In this document: positions 8,627 to 17,059 of the stretch, piece by piece
Layout: each line of letters starts with the position of its first letter
Numbering within the stretch: the first letter of the stretch is position 1
Notes under the pieces: generated by a model
What the model was told of the DNA's origin: nothing
Seen by the model: the letters and a program-made list of their open reading frames with translations, nothing else
The model's database searches: none
Assembly (NCBI RefSeq): GCF_002797495.1
Contig: NZ_PGEZ01000002.1
Location: 868,001-932,000, forward strand
Source of the DNA: Mumia flava
GTDB taxonomy: Bacteria; Actinomycetota; Actinomycetes; Propionibacteriales; Nocardioidaceae
Direction of reading: 5' to 3'
Length of the DNA stretch: 64,000 nt
Translations under genes and position numbers: made by a program

Positions 8627-9154
8627 ATGCTGAAGTCGCGCATCGCCATCCTGCTCGGCACCGTACCGATCGTCGCAGCCCCGGCCCTCGCCGCCGCTCC
8701 CGCGCACGCCGCGTGCCCCGAGGCGGGCGAGACCACCGTCCACGTCACCAAGATCACCCGATCCTGGATCCCGACGAGCTTCAAGACCAGCTACCTGAAG
8801 GGACCGGCGACGCTCCGGTTCGACACGGCGGGCAAGACGGCCCGCGCGAAGGCGCGCTACCCGAAGCGGCTGAAACGCGACGTCGGCGCGGCCGTGTCCA
8901 GGGCGTCGCAACGCGGAGCCCGGGTCACCAGCCGCTGGAGCGAGAGCGGCGGCGCGTACGTCTACACGATGAAGGTCCCGAAGGGCGAGACCGCGCGGAT
9001 GCGGATGCTCCACCGCTCCCGCACCCTCAAGGTCAAGGTCACGAGGACGACGACCGGCCAGGGCGGCGGCTGCACGGTCACCACCCTCCGCAAGGGGAAG
9101 ATCAAGGCGCCGCTCGTACGCGGCCACAACCTCTGGAAGATCCAGCGCCGCTGA
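8627..9154 (+). CDS. Small secreted protein of unknown function
   Basis: Protein of 175 residues with a clear Sec signal peptide: MLKSR, a hydrophobic stretch, then a cleavage-like AAPAHA before ACPEAGE (about residue 25). The mature part is basic and rich in Lys, Arg and Thr, with one Cys near each end (ACPEA and GGGCTV) that could form a disulfide. I do not recognise the family. The start is the ATG preceded by GAAGGAG; an in-frame ATG at 8585 would put the signal peptide inside the protein. It runs divergently from the SOS operon, whose LexA box lies about 70 bp upstream, so co-regulation is possible but unproven. Confidence 0.75.
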   Translation: MLKSRIAILLGTVPIVAAPALAAAPAHAACPEAGETTVHVTKITRSWIPTSFKTSYLKGPATLRFDTAGKTARAKARYPKRLKRDVGAAVSRASQRGARVTSRWSESGGAYVYTMKVPKGETARMRMLHRSRTLKVKVTRTTTGQGGGCTVTTLRKGKIKAPLVRGHNLWKIQRR

Positions 9155-9168
9155 GCGCAGCCGCTGCA

Positions 9169-9252
9169 GACTCCGTAGCCGGCTGGGGTGAGCTGCACCG
9201 GGCGAGGGAAACCTTCGGTGCCCAGTGCAGAACTCCCCAGCCGGCTACGCAG
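9169..9252. repeat. Family C element downstream of the secreted protein gene
   Basis: Large imperfect inverted repeat. The left arm contains CTCCGTAGCCGGCTGGGG and the right arm CCCCAGCCGGCTACG, around a GGCGAGGGAAACC centre. Related sequences lie at 44.9, 48.5 and 53.7 kb, always between genes. Confidence 0.7.
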
Positions 9253-9294
9253 ACCGCCCCCGGCCGATCGGTGCAGGACCGGTCCGGGGGCGGT
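9253..9294. terminator. Bidirectional terminator hairpin between convergent genes
   Basis: Arms ACCGCCCCCGG (9253-9263) and CCGGGGGCGGT (9284-9294) form an 11-bp GC stem. It lies between the 3' ends of the secreted protein gene (+) and the peptide transporter operon (-). There is no T tract, as is usual in actinobacteria. Confidence 0.65.
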
Positions 9295-9337
9295 ACGGCC
9301 GGGTCCGTCGCCGTACGACGCGCGGTGCGCTCCGGGG

Positions 9338-11038
9338 TCAGCCGACCAGCAGGTCGTGTCCCGGGATCGCGTCGAGCAGCTTGCGGGTGTACTCCTCGCG
9401 CGGGTTGTCGAAGACCTCGGCGACGCTCGCAGCCTCGACCACCTGACCGTCCTGCATGACCAGCACGTCGTCGGCGATCTGGCGGACCACCGCGAGGTCG
9501 TGCGTGATGAACAGGTAGCTCAGTCCGAGCTCGGCCTGGAGATCGTTGAGCAGCTCCAGGATCTGCGCCTGGACCAGCACGTCGAGCGCCGAGACGGCCT
9601 CGTCGAGCACGACCACCTCCGGCTGCAGCGCCAGCGCACGCGCGATCGCCACGCGCTGACGCTGACCACCGGACAGCTCGTTGGGATACCGCTTCATCAC
9701 CGAGCCCGGCAGCGACACCTTGTCCAGCAGGGTCCGGATCCGCTGCTCGTTCTCCTTCTCGGAGCCGATCCCGTGCGTGCGCAGCGGCTCCTCGATCGAG
9801 CGGTAGACCGTGTAGAGCGGATCGAGCGAGGCGTACGGGTTCTGGAAGACCGGCTGCATCTTGCGCCGCAGGTCGAAGAGCTTCCTGCCCTTCAACGTCG
9901 ACACGTCGACGCCGTCGAACTTCACCGTGCCCTCGGTCGGCTCCAGCAGACCGAGCACCATCCGCGCGACGGTCGACTTGCCGGAGCCGGACTCGCCGAC
10001 GATCGCCGTCGTGGTCCCGCGCTCCAGACGCAGGTCCACGTGGTCCACGGCCACCAGGTCCGTCTTGCGCCACGGCTTGTCGCCGGGGAGCTTGAAGACC
10101 TTCGTCAGGCCGTCGACCTCGATCACGTGGTCGGGACCCGACGCGGCCTTCGCTGCGGCGACCTCGGCCTCCTCCGCGATCTCGCCGGCCGTCTGGATCG
10201 CTGCCTCACGGATCTCCTCGCGGTGCTGGACCGCGGTGAGCCGCTGCGACGCCAGCGACGGCGCCGAGGTCACGAGCCGCTTGGTGTACGGGTGCTCGGG
10301 ATTCTTCAGGATCTCCAGCGCGGGCCCGGACTCCACGATCTGGCCCTTGTACATCACCACGATGTGGTCGGCCCGCTCCGCAGCGAGACCGAGGTCGTGA
10401 GTGATCAGCATGACCGCGGTCCCCAGCTCGGCGGTCAGCCCGTCGAGGTGGTCGAGGATCTGCTTCTGCACCGTCACGTCGAGCGCCGAGGTCGGCTCGT
10501 CGGCGATCAGGAGCTTCGGCCGCGCGGCCAGACCCATCGCGATCAGCGCCCGCTGACGCATGCCGCCGGAGAACTCGTGCGGGTACTGCTGCGCGCGCCG
10601 CTCGGCGTCGCCGAGCCCGGCCTCCTGCAGCAGCTCCACGACCCGCCGGTCGGCGGCCTTGCCCTTGGCGACGTCGTTGGCGACCAGCGACTCCTTGATC
10701 TGGTCACCGACCTTCCACAACGGGTTGAGGTTGGTCATCGGGTCCTGCGGGACCAGGCCGATCTCGGAGCCGCGCATCGCGACCTTCTGGCCCTTCGAGG
10801 CGTTGACGATGTTGCGGCCGTCGAAGGTGATCTCGCCCCCGGTGACCTTGCCGGTGCCGGGGAGAAGACCGATCACGGCGTGGGCCGTCGTCGACTTCCC
10901 GGAGCCGGACTCGCCGACGATCGCGACCGTCTGGCCGGGATAGATCACGAGGTTCGCGCCGCGCACGGCGGGCACGATCCTCTTGTCGGACTGGAACGCG
11001 ACCTCGAGGTCACGGACCTCCAGCAGCGGTTCGGTCAT
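9338..11038 (-). CDS. Peptide ABC transporter, fused double ATP-binding protein (DppD-DppF type)
   Basis: Protein of 566 residues holding two complete ABC ATPases in tandem. Walker A GESGSGKST occurs near residue 42 and again in the second half. The signatures are FSGGMRQR and LSGGQRQR, with Walker B LLIADEPTSALD and VVLDEAVSALD. It would energise import of oligopeptides or dipeptides through the two upstream permeases. Fusion of the D and F subunits is common in actinobacteria. The ATG overlaps the TGA of the permease gene in an ATGA, so it is the last, coupled gene of the operon. In the second Walker B the usual PTSALD is VSALD. Confidence 0.93.
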   Translation of the reverse strand: MTEPLLEVRDLEVAFQSDKRIVPAVRGANLVIYPGQTVAIVGESGSGKSTTAHAVIGLLPGTGKVTGGEITFDGRNIVNASKGQKVAMRGSEIGLVPQDPMTNLNPLWKVGDQIKESLVANDVAKGKAADRRVVELLQEAGLGDAERRAQQYPHEFSGGMRQRALIAMGLAARPKLLIADEPTSALDVTVQKQILDHLDGLTAELGTAVMLITHDLGLAAERADHIVVMYKGQIVESGPALEILKNPEHPYTKRLVTSAPSLASQRLTAVQHREEIREAAIQTAGEIAEEAEVAAAKAASGPDHVIEVDGLTKVFKLPGDKPWRKTDLVAVDHVDLRLERGTTTAIVGESGSGKSTVARMVLGLLEPTEGTVKFDGVDVSTLKGRKLFDLRRKMQPVFQNPYASLDPLYTVYRSIEEPLRTHGIGSEKENEQRIRTLLDKVSLPGSVMKRYPNELSGGQRQRVAIARALALQPEVVVLDEAVSALDVLVQAQILELLNDLQAELGLSYLFITHDLAVVRQIADDVLVMQDGQVVEAASVAEVFDNPREEYTRKLLDAIPGHDLLVG

Positions 11039-12012
11039 CGCTTCCTCGCCTTCGGGTCGAGCGCGTCCCGCACGGCGTCGCCGAGCAGGATGAACGCGAG
11101 CACGGTGAGCGCGAGCGCAGCCGCCGGGACGAACATCACCTGGAGGTTCTCGCCCGACGGGATCACGACCTGCGCAGCCGCGATGTCGTTGCCCCAGGAG
11201 ACCACGCGTGAGCGCGGCAGACCGAGGCCCAGGAACGACAGCGTCGCCTCGGCCACGATGAAGATGCCGAGCGAGACGGTCGACGTCACGATCACCGGAG
11301 GCAGGGCGTTCGGGACGATGTGCCGGCGCAGGTTCGTCCAGTTGCTGGCGCCGATCGCGCGAGCGGCATCGACGAACTCGAGGTTCTTCACCTCGAGCAC
11401 CGAGCCGCGCATGATCCTCGTGATCTGCGGCCAGCCGAACAACGCCAGCGCCAGCACGACCGCTCCGACGCCGCCCCAGAACCCGCGATCCGGGTACAGG
11501 TTGTTGAAGATCGACAGCACGACGATCGACGCGAGCAGGATCGGGATGGCGAAGAAGATGTCGCTGACCCGCGAGATGATCGCGTCCGCGTTCTTGCCGA
11601 AGTAACCGGCGACGGCGCCGGTCAGCCCACCGACCAGTGCGACCAGCAGGGTCGCGAGGACACCGACGGCGACCGACGCGCGCGCCCCGTAGAGGGTGCG
11701 CGACCACACGTCGCAGCCCTGCCGGTCGAAGCCGAACGGGTGGCCCGGCGACGGCCCTTCGAACTGTCGCCCGAGGACGCAGTGGAACGGATCGGTGTTC
11801 GTGAACGCCTGCGGGACCGCGATCACGATCGCCAGCAGGACCAGCAGGACGGCGGAGGCGATGAACAGCGGGCTCTTGCGGAGCTGCTTCCACGCCTCCT
11901 TCCACTGGCTCGCAGGGGTCTCGTCGACGTCGAGGGAGTCCACCGCCTGCAGGGGCGTCTCCTCGAGGGGAGCGACGAAGCGCTCCTGTCCGGGAAGCGG
12001 TTGATTAGGCAT
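11035..12012 (-). CDS. Peptide ABC transporter permease, DppC/OppC type
   Basis: Protein of 325 residues. A cytoplasmic N-terminal tail of about 45 residues precedes the first membrane segment, followed by a large extracytoplasmic loop (DPFHCVLGRQF to DRQGCDVWSR) and five more segments. The coupling EAA loop is EFVDAARAIGASNWTNLRRH. This is the OppC N-terminal extension arrangement. It overlaps the upstream permease gene by 8 bp and the downstream ATPase gene by 4 bp. By family it forms the channel heterodimer with the DppB-type permease. Confidence 0.93.
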   Translation of the reverse strand: MPNQPLPGQERFVAPLEETPLQAVDSLDVDETPASQWKEAWKQLRKSPLFIASAVLLVLLAIVIAVPQAFTNTDPFHCVLGRQFEGPSPGHPFGFDRQGCDVWSRTLYGARASVAVGVLATLLVALVGGLTGAVAGYFGKNADAIISRVSDIFFAIPILLASIVVLSIFNNLYPDRGFWGGVGAVVLALALFGWPQITRIMRGSVLEVKNLEFVDAARAIGASNWTNLRRHIVPNALPPVIVTSTVSLGIFIVAEATLSFLGLGLPRSRVVSWGNDIAAAQVVIPSGENLQVMFVPAAALALTVLAFILLGDAVRDALDPKARKR

Positions 12013-12931
12013 AGCGGATCCTCGGGTCGAGCCAGGCGTAGAGCAGGTCCACGACCAGGCTGGCCAGCACGTAGACGAGCACCATGATCGTGACCACCGA
12101 GACGACGGTCGGGTTCTCGCCGCGTTGGATCGCCTGGAAGGCGAGGTTGCCCACGCCGGGGATGTTGAAGATGCCCTCGGTCACGACCGCACCGGCCATC
12201 AGGGCTCCGAGGTCGACACCCAGGAACGTCACGACCGGGATCAGCGAGTTGCGCAGCACGTGGCGGCGCACCACCACGCCCTCGGGGAGCCCCTTGGCGC
12301 GGGCCGTACGGACGTGGTCGGCGGTGAGGTTGCCGTAGACCGACGTCCGGGTCAGGCGTAAGACGTAGGCGAACGAGACCAGACCGAGCACGATCGCCGG
12401 GAGCAGCAGGTTGTAGAACGACGTGTTGCCGCCCACGGTCGGGGGGAACCATTCCAGCTTCACGCCGAAGACCAGCTGGAGCAGGAAGGCGAAGACGAAG
12501 ATCGGCACCGCGATCACGAGCAGCGAGACCACGAGCATCGTCGAGTCGAAGAGCTTGCCCTTGCGGATGCCCGCGATGGTGCCGGCGATGATGCCGAGCA
12601 CGGCCTCGATGATCAGGGCCATGAACGCGAGCTTGAGGGTGACGGGGAACGCCCGCTTCACCAGGTCGATGACCGGCTGCCCGGTGTAGGACATCCCGAA
12701 GTCGCCGACGAAGACGCCCTTCAGGTACAGCAGCCACTGGAGCAGGAACGGCTTGTCGAGGTTGTACTGCGCCTCGATCTGGGCCTTGACGGAGTCGGAG
12801 ATCGGCTTGTCACCGAAGAGTCCGTTGATCGGGTCGCCCGGTCGAAGGAAGACCAGGGCGTAGATGAGCAGTGTGGCCCCGAGGATGACGGGGATGGTCT
12901 GCAGCAGTCGTTTGCCGGTGTACCACCACAT
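12005..12931 (-). CDS. Peptide ABC transporter permease, DppB/OppB type
   Basis: Protein of 308 residues with six predicted membrane segments. It starts MWWYTGKRLLQTIPVILGAT, a typical OppB N-terminus, and has the conserved RPGDP and an EAA loop (VRTARAKGLPEGVVVRRHVLRN). The start ATG has AGGAGG nine bases upstream. It follows the binding-protein gene after a 126-bp gap containing a strong hairpin (13002-13045), so it is probably expressed at a lower level than the binding protein from the same promoter. Confidence 0.93.
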   Translation of the reverse strand: MWWYTGKRLLQTIPVILGATLLIYALVFLRPGDPINGLFGDKPISDSVKAQIEAQYNLDKPFLLQWLLYLKGVFVGDFGMSYTGQPVIDLVKRAFPVTLKLAFMALIIEAVLGIIAGTIAGIRKGKLFDSTMLVVSLLVIAVPIFVFAFLLQLVFGVKLEWFPPTVGGNTSFYNLLLPAIVLGLVSFAYVLRLTRTSVYGNLTADHVRTARAKGLPEGVVVRRHVLRNSLIPVVTFLGVDLGALMAGAVVTEGIFNIPGVGNLAFQAIQRGENPTVVSVVTIMVLVYVLASLVVDLLYAWLDPRIRYA

Positions 12932-13001
12932 CGCGAGCCTCCTGATGGAGAGTGATCGAGCTCAGGGTGGATCAGGCCCGGTCGGGGCCGATCGTACCCG
13001 C

Positions 13002-13045
13002 GCAGGGCGCGTGGAGCAGCCGATCAGCTGCTCCACGCGCCCTGC
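13002..13045 (-). terminator. Intercistronic stem-loop between binding protein and permease genes
   Basis: Perfect 19-bp stem (13002-13020 with 13027-13045) and a 6-nt loop. Its position 12 bp after the binding-protein stop codon suggests a partial terminator or mRNA-stabilising structure that raises binding protein over permease levels. No T tract follows on the transcribed strand. Confidence 0.65.
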
Positions 13046-13057
13046 ATCGAGCGGTGG

Positions 13058-14683
13058 TTACTTGGTGAGGAGCTGGTACTCCGGCAGGTTCTGCCAGTTG
13101 AACTCGACGTCGTTGACGCCGTCCGCGGCGACCGCGGCGATGTTCGAGTACCACAGCGGGATGGCCGGGAGGTCCTCCATGAGGATCGCCTGGGCGTCCG
13201 CGTAGATCTGCTCACGCTCCTCGTCGGACTCCGCCGCCGACGCCTGGCTCATCAGGTCGTCGAACTCGGCGTTCGAGTAGTCGCCGTCGTTCGAGCCGGC
13301 CCCCGTGCCGTACAGCGGCGCGAGGTAGTTGAAGATCGACGGGTAGTCCGGCTGCCAGCCGGTCCGGAACGCGATGTCGATCGTCCGGTCGGTGACGTCG
13401 GTCCGAAGCTCGTCGAACGTCGGGTACGCCTTGCCCTCGGCCTTGATCCCCAGGTTGTTGGAGATCTGGTTGGTCACGGCCTCGACCCAGGCCTCGTGGC
13501 CGCCGTCGCCGTTGTAGGCGAGCTGGAAGGTGCCGTTGTAGGGCTTGATCGCGTCGGCCTCGGCCCAGAGCTTCTTGGCCTCGTCCGGGTTGAACTCCAC
13601 GACCTCGTTGCCCTCGATCTCCTCGGTGAAGCCCGGCATCAGCGGCGAGCTGAAGTCGACCGCAGGCGTACGGGTGTCGGCGAAGATCTTCTCGGTGATC
13701 TCGGCCCGGTCGATGGCCATGGAGATGGCCTCGCGACGGAGGTGGCCCTCCTCGTCGTCACCGAAGCCCGGCATCGAGGCCGCGAAGGTGAACGACTGGA
13801 AGACCGAGCCCGGCTCGGAGAACGGCTGGACCTGGTTGTCGTCCTGGAACGTCGTCAGGTAGGCGTCCGGAACCGTCTTCAGGACGTCGAGGTTGCCCGA
13901 CTGGACGTCCACGTAGGCCGCGTCCAGGTTCGTGTAGAACTTGAACGTCAGGCCGGCGTTCTGCGCCTGGCGCGCGCCGTCGTAGTCCTCGTTCGGGACC
14001 AGCGCGATCTGGACGTCGTGCTGCCACGCGCCCTCGCCGTCCATCATGTACGGGCCGTTGCCGACCGGGTTCTCGCCGTAGGCCTGGAGGTCCTCGAAGG
14101 CCGCCTCGGGCAGCGGGTAGAACGCCGAGTAGCCCAGACGCGCCGGGAAGTCCGACTCGGGCTGGTTCAGGGTGATGGTGAAGGTCTTGTCGTCGACGAC
14201 CTCGAGGCCCGACATCGTGTCGACCTTCGGGTTCTCGGCCTGAACCTCCTCGAAGCCCTGGATCGGGTAGTAGAAGTAGCTGTTCAGGTGAGCGTTGGTG
14301 CTCAGCGCGCCCTGGTTCCACGCGTCCACGAACGAGCTCGCGGTCACGGGGGTGCCGTCGCTGAACGACCAGTCCTTCAGCGTGACGGTCCAGGTCTTGT
14401 TGTCGTCGGACTCGATCGACTCCGCGACCTCGAGGGTGGACGAGCCGTCGGCCTCGTACGTGACCAGGCCGGCGAAGATCATGTCGATGACGTTGCCGCC
14501 ACCGGTCTCGTTCGTCATCGAGGGAACGAGCGGGTTCTGGGGCTCAGAACCGTCGACGGTGATGACGGCATCGGTGCTGGCCGTGTCGTCATCACTCCCG
14601 CCGCCGCCGCACGCGGTCAGGGTCAGACCGACTGCAGCGAGCAACGCCACGCCCGCCAGGCGAGTACGCCGGGAGAGTCGCAT
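13058..14683 (-). CDS. Peptide ABC transporter substrate-binding lipoprotein (SBP_bac_5 family)
   Basis: Protein of 541 residues with a lipoprotein signal peptide: MRLSRRTRLAG, a hydrophobic core and the lipobox LTAC, then a Gly/Ser/Asp linker. The body carries family 5 features, including SDGTPVTASSFVDAWN and the terminal LPAIPLWY. It would be anchored on the outer face of the membrane and capture peptides for the downstream permease. AGGAGG lies just before the ATG, which decides this start over a longer frame beginning at 14752. It is the first gene of a four-gene operon. Confidence 0.93.
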   Translation of the reverse strand: MRLSRRTRLAGVALLAAVGLTLTACGGGGSDDDTASTDAVITVDGSEPQNPLVPSMTNETGGGNVIDMIFAGLVTYEADGSSTLEVAESIESDDNKTWTVTLKDWSFSDGTPVTASSFVDAWNQGALSTNAHLNSYFYYPIQGFEEVQAENPKVDTMSGLEVVDDKTFTITLNQPESDFPARLGYSAFYPLPEAAFEDLQAYGENPVGNGPYMMDGEGAWQHDVQIALVPNEDYDGARQAQNAGLTFKFYTNLDAAYVDVQSGNLDVLKTVPDAYLTTFQDDNQVQPFSEPGSVFQSFTFAASMPGFGDDEEGHLRREAISMAIDRAEITEKIFADTRTPAVDFSSPLMPGFTEEIEGNEVVEFNPDEAKKLWAEADAIKPYNGTFQLAYNGDGGHEAWVEAVTNQISNNLGIKAEGKAYPTFDELRTDVTDRTIDIAFRTGWQPDYPSIFNYLAPLYGTGAGSNDGDYSNAEFDDLMSQASAAESDEEREQIYADAQAILMEDLPAIPLWYSNIAAVAADGVNDVEFNWQNLPEYQLLTK

Positions 14684-14700
14684 GGAATCCTCCTGTTTCG

Positions 14701-14732
14701 TTGGGTGTTCGCAATAAGAATTGCGCAACCCC
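14701..14732 (-). promoter_or_regulatory. AT-rich inverted repeat in the 5' region of the peptide transporter operon
   Basis: CGCAAT-AAGA-ATTGCG (14710-14725) is a perfect 6-bp inverted repeat, extended imperfectly to GGGTG...AACCC on either side. It lies 18 bp upstream of the lipoprotein ATG. It could be an operator or an mRNA hairpin; no regulator can be assigned. Confidence 0.4.
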
Positions 14733-14886
14733 ATGCCTACTATGCGGATCACCCGTACAACAGGGTGCGAGCCAGACGCTTACCGAAGTGTTACAACCGC
14801 GGATGTGCGCTGGGCCACCCGCTTTCCTATCAGAGGGCCCCAAAACGGTCGAAACGGCGCCTAGGTTCCCGCCCCTGGACGTGAGA

Positions 14887-14916
14887 ACCGCCACGCCCCG
14901 ACGGGGGCGTGGCGGT
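14887..14916 (-). terminator. Terminator hairpin downstream of etfA
   Basis: 13-bp perfect stem (ACCGCCACGCCCC at 14887-14899 with 14904-14916) and a 4-nt loop, 18 bp beyond the etfA stop codon. It separates etfBA from the peptide transporter operon transcribed in the same direction. Confidence 0.75.
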
Positions 14917-14934
14917 CTCGGACGTACGGCGGGC

Positions 14935-15891
14935 TCAGCCCTTGCGCTTGGTGACCTCGTCGGTCGCCTGCGGCAGAACCTCCTTGAGGTCGCCGACGAC
15001 GCCGAAGTCGACCAGCTCGAAGATCGGAGCCTCGGGGTCCTTGTTGACCGCGACGATCGTCTTCGAGGTCTGCATCCCGGCGCGGTGCTGGATCGCGCCG
15101 GAGATGCCGTTGGCGACGTACAGCTGCGGCGAGACCGTCTTGCCGGTCTGCCCGACCTGGAAGCTGTGCGGGTACCAGCCCGAGTCCACAGCGGCGCGCG
15201 AGGCGCCGACAGCGGCCCCCAGCGAGTCCGCGAAGGCCTCGACCTGCGAGAAGTCGCCCCCGGTGCCACGGCCGCCGGAGACGACGATCGCCGCCTCGGT
15301 CAGCTCCGGACGACCGGTCGCCTCACGCGGCTTGGAGTCGGTGATCTTCGCGCCCTTCGCGGCGTCGGAGACCGTCACCGAGACCGGCTCGAGAGTCGCG
15401 GCGCCCGACGCCTCCTCCGGGGTGGCGGAGTTCGGCTTGACCGCCACGATCGGGGTGCCGTGGGTGACGGTCGCGTCGACGGTGAACCCGCCGGCGAAGA
15501 CCGACTGGGTCGTCTTGACCCCGTCACCCTCGGCGACGACGTCCACGGCGTCGGTGATGACGCCCGACTCGGTCTTGATCGCCAGACGTCCGGCGATCTC
15601 CTTGCCCTCCGCGGAGCTGGAGATCAGCACCGCGCCGGGCTGCTTGTCGGCGACGAGCTGGGCCAGCGCCTCGGCCTTGGGGGCGACGAGGAACTCCGAC
15701 AGCTCCGGCGCGTCCAGGACGTAGACCGTCTCGGCGCCGTACTGCGCCAGCGCGGCCTGGGCCGCGTCGGCGCCGGAGCCGATGAAGACGGCCGACGGCG
15801 TCCCGAGGCGACGGGCGATCGTCAGGAGCTCAGCAGTGGTCTTGCGGACGGAACCGTCGACGTGGTCGACGAGAACGAGGATCTCACTCAT
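14935..15891 (-). CDS. etfA: Electron transfer flavoprotein alpha subunit
   Basis: Protein of 318 residues. The C-terminal FAD-binding domain is clear: IVVSGGRGTGG, then SRAAVDSGWYPHSFQVGQTGKTVSPQLY split across the FAD-binding loop, and GISGAIQHRAGM. It dimerises with EtfB to carry electrons from acyl-CoA dehydrogenases to the membrane ETF dehydrogenase. The start lies 13 bp after etfB, so the two form an operon. Within the window, the acyl-CoA dehydrogenase at 50670-51815 is a plausible electron donor. Confidence 0.96.
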   Translation of the reverse strand: MSEILVLVDHVDGSVRKTTAELLTIARRLGTPSAVFIGSGADAAQAALAQYGAETVYVLDAPELSEFLVAPKAEALAQLVADKQPGAVLISSSAEGKEIAGRLAIKTESGVITDAVDVVAEGDGVKTTQSVFAGGFTVDATVTHGTPIVAVKPNSATPEEASGAATLEPVSVTVSDAAKGAKITDSKPREATGRPELTEAAIVVSGGRGTGGDFSQVEAFADSLGAAVGASRAAVDSGWYPHSFQVGQTGKTVSPQLYVANGISGAIQHRAGMQTSKTIVAVNKDPEAPIFELVDFGVVGDLKEVLPQATDEVTKRKG

Positions 15892-15904
15892 GCTGCTTGC
15901 CTCC

Positions 15905-16684
15905 TCAGACGAACTTCTTCGAGGCGAGGAACTCGGCGAGCTTCACGCCGCCGTCGCCCTCGTCGGTGACGATCTCGCCGGCGGTCCGCGGCGGACGCTC
16001 GGCGAAGGACAGGACCTTCGTCCAGGCGGCGTCCAGGCCGACCTGGGAGGCCTCGATCCCGAGGTCGTCGAGCGTCAGGTCCTCGACCGGCTTCTTCTTC
16101 GCCGCCATGATCCCCTTGAACGAGGGGTAGCGAGGCTCGCCGGACTGGTCGGTGACCGACACGACGGCCGGCGCGGAGGCCGTGATCGTCTCGGTCGCGG
16201 TGTCGCCGTCACGGCGCACCGTCACCGTGCTGCCGTCGACGGTCACCTCGGAGGCGAACGTCACGGCCGGCAGGCCGAGGCGCTCGGCGACCATGGTCGG
16301 GACGACGCCCATGAGACCGTCGGTCGAGCTCATCCCGAAGAACACGAGGTCGTGCTCGAGCTTCTCGATCGCCTTCGCGAGGACCAGCGACGTCGCGACG
16401 GCGTCCGAGCCGGCGATCGTGTCGTCCTCGACGTGGACGCCGGCGTCGGCGCCCATCTGCAGGGCCTTGCGGACGGCGTCGGCGGCGTCGGCAGGGCCGA
16501 CGGTGACGACGGTGACCTCACCGTCGTTCTCCTCGGCGACCTGCAGCGCCTGCTCGACCGCGTACTCGTCGAGCTCGGACAGCAGACCGTCCACGCCCTC
16601 GCGGTCGACGGTGTTGTCCGACGCATCAAAGGACCGGTCCGCCGTGGCGTCCGGTACGTACTTCACACAGACGACGATGTTCAT
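15905..16684 (-). CDS. etfB: Electron transfer flavoprotein beta subunit
   Basis: Protein of 259 residues beginning MNIVVCVKYVPD, the standard EtfB start, with the AMP-binding segment GADAGVHVEDD...AGSDAVATS and the recognition-loop region before PAVTFASEV. It pairs with EtfA, encoded 13 bp downstream. In-frame upstream sequence lacks family similarity. A 16-bp palindrome (16803-16818) lies about 120 bp upstream and may be an operator. Confidence 0.96.
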   Translation of the reverse strand: MNIVVCVKYVPDATADRSFDASDNTVDREGVDGLLSELDEYAVEQALQVAEENDGEVTVVTVGPADAADAVRKALQMGADAGVHVEDDTIAGSDAVATSLVLAKAIEKLEHDLVFFGMSSTDGLMGVVPTMVAERLGLPAVTFASEVTVDGSTVTVRRDGDTATETITASAPAVVSVTDQSGEPRYPSFKGIMAAKKKPVEDLTLDDLGIEASQVGLDAAWTKVLSFAERPPRTAGEIVTDEGDGGVKLAEFLASKKFV

Positions 16685-16802
16685 GGCCTCTTCGGCCCCT
16701 CCTGTGCAGTCGACTTCGGTCACGGCGCTCGCACGAGACGCGCGTCGCGGCAGCCGTGGCGGCTGCTGGTGCCGGAGCTGGATACGGCTCCGCATCTTTC
16801 AC

Positions 16803-16818
16803 GTTACCGACAGGTAAC
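16803..16818. promoter_or_regulatory. Palindromic operator candidate upstream of etfBA
   Basis: GTTACCGACAGGTAAC: perfect 6-bp arms with a 4-bp spacer, the size expected for a TetR-type site. It is the only clear signal in the 375-bp etfB/DUF6069 intergenic region (16685-17059), which holds no convincing gene. Confidence 0.45.
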
Positions 16819-17059
16819 CCCGATGGCGAGAGGCGGCGAAATGGCGTGGGTCACACCGGAGCCCCCTCCCGTCAGGCGCTCGACCGGAACGGATGGTGAC
16901 CCGCGCCGTGTCAGGTAGTGGCCCCTACGCCCCGGACACTGCGACACTGGGCCGCAACGACCGGCCGAGGAATCGGCCCGGCAGGTGCCCTCATGGTAGC
17001 CCCCGTGCTCCCACGGACACCGCCGGGTCCGCGGCCCGACCCGAGACGATGGAGAACGC

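Noticed and set aside
16823-16918. A 31-codon frame (MARGGEMAWVTPEPPP) upstream of the DUF6069 gene
   Set aside because: It has no ribosome-binding site, low complexity and no coupling to a neighbour. It may be chance.
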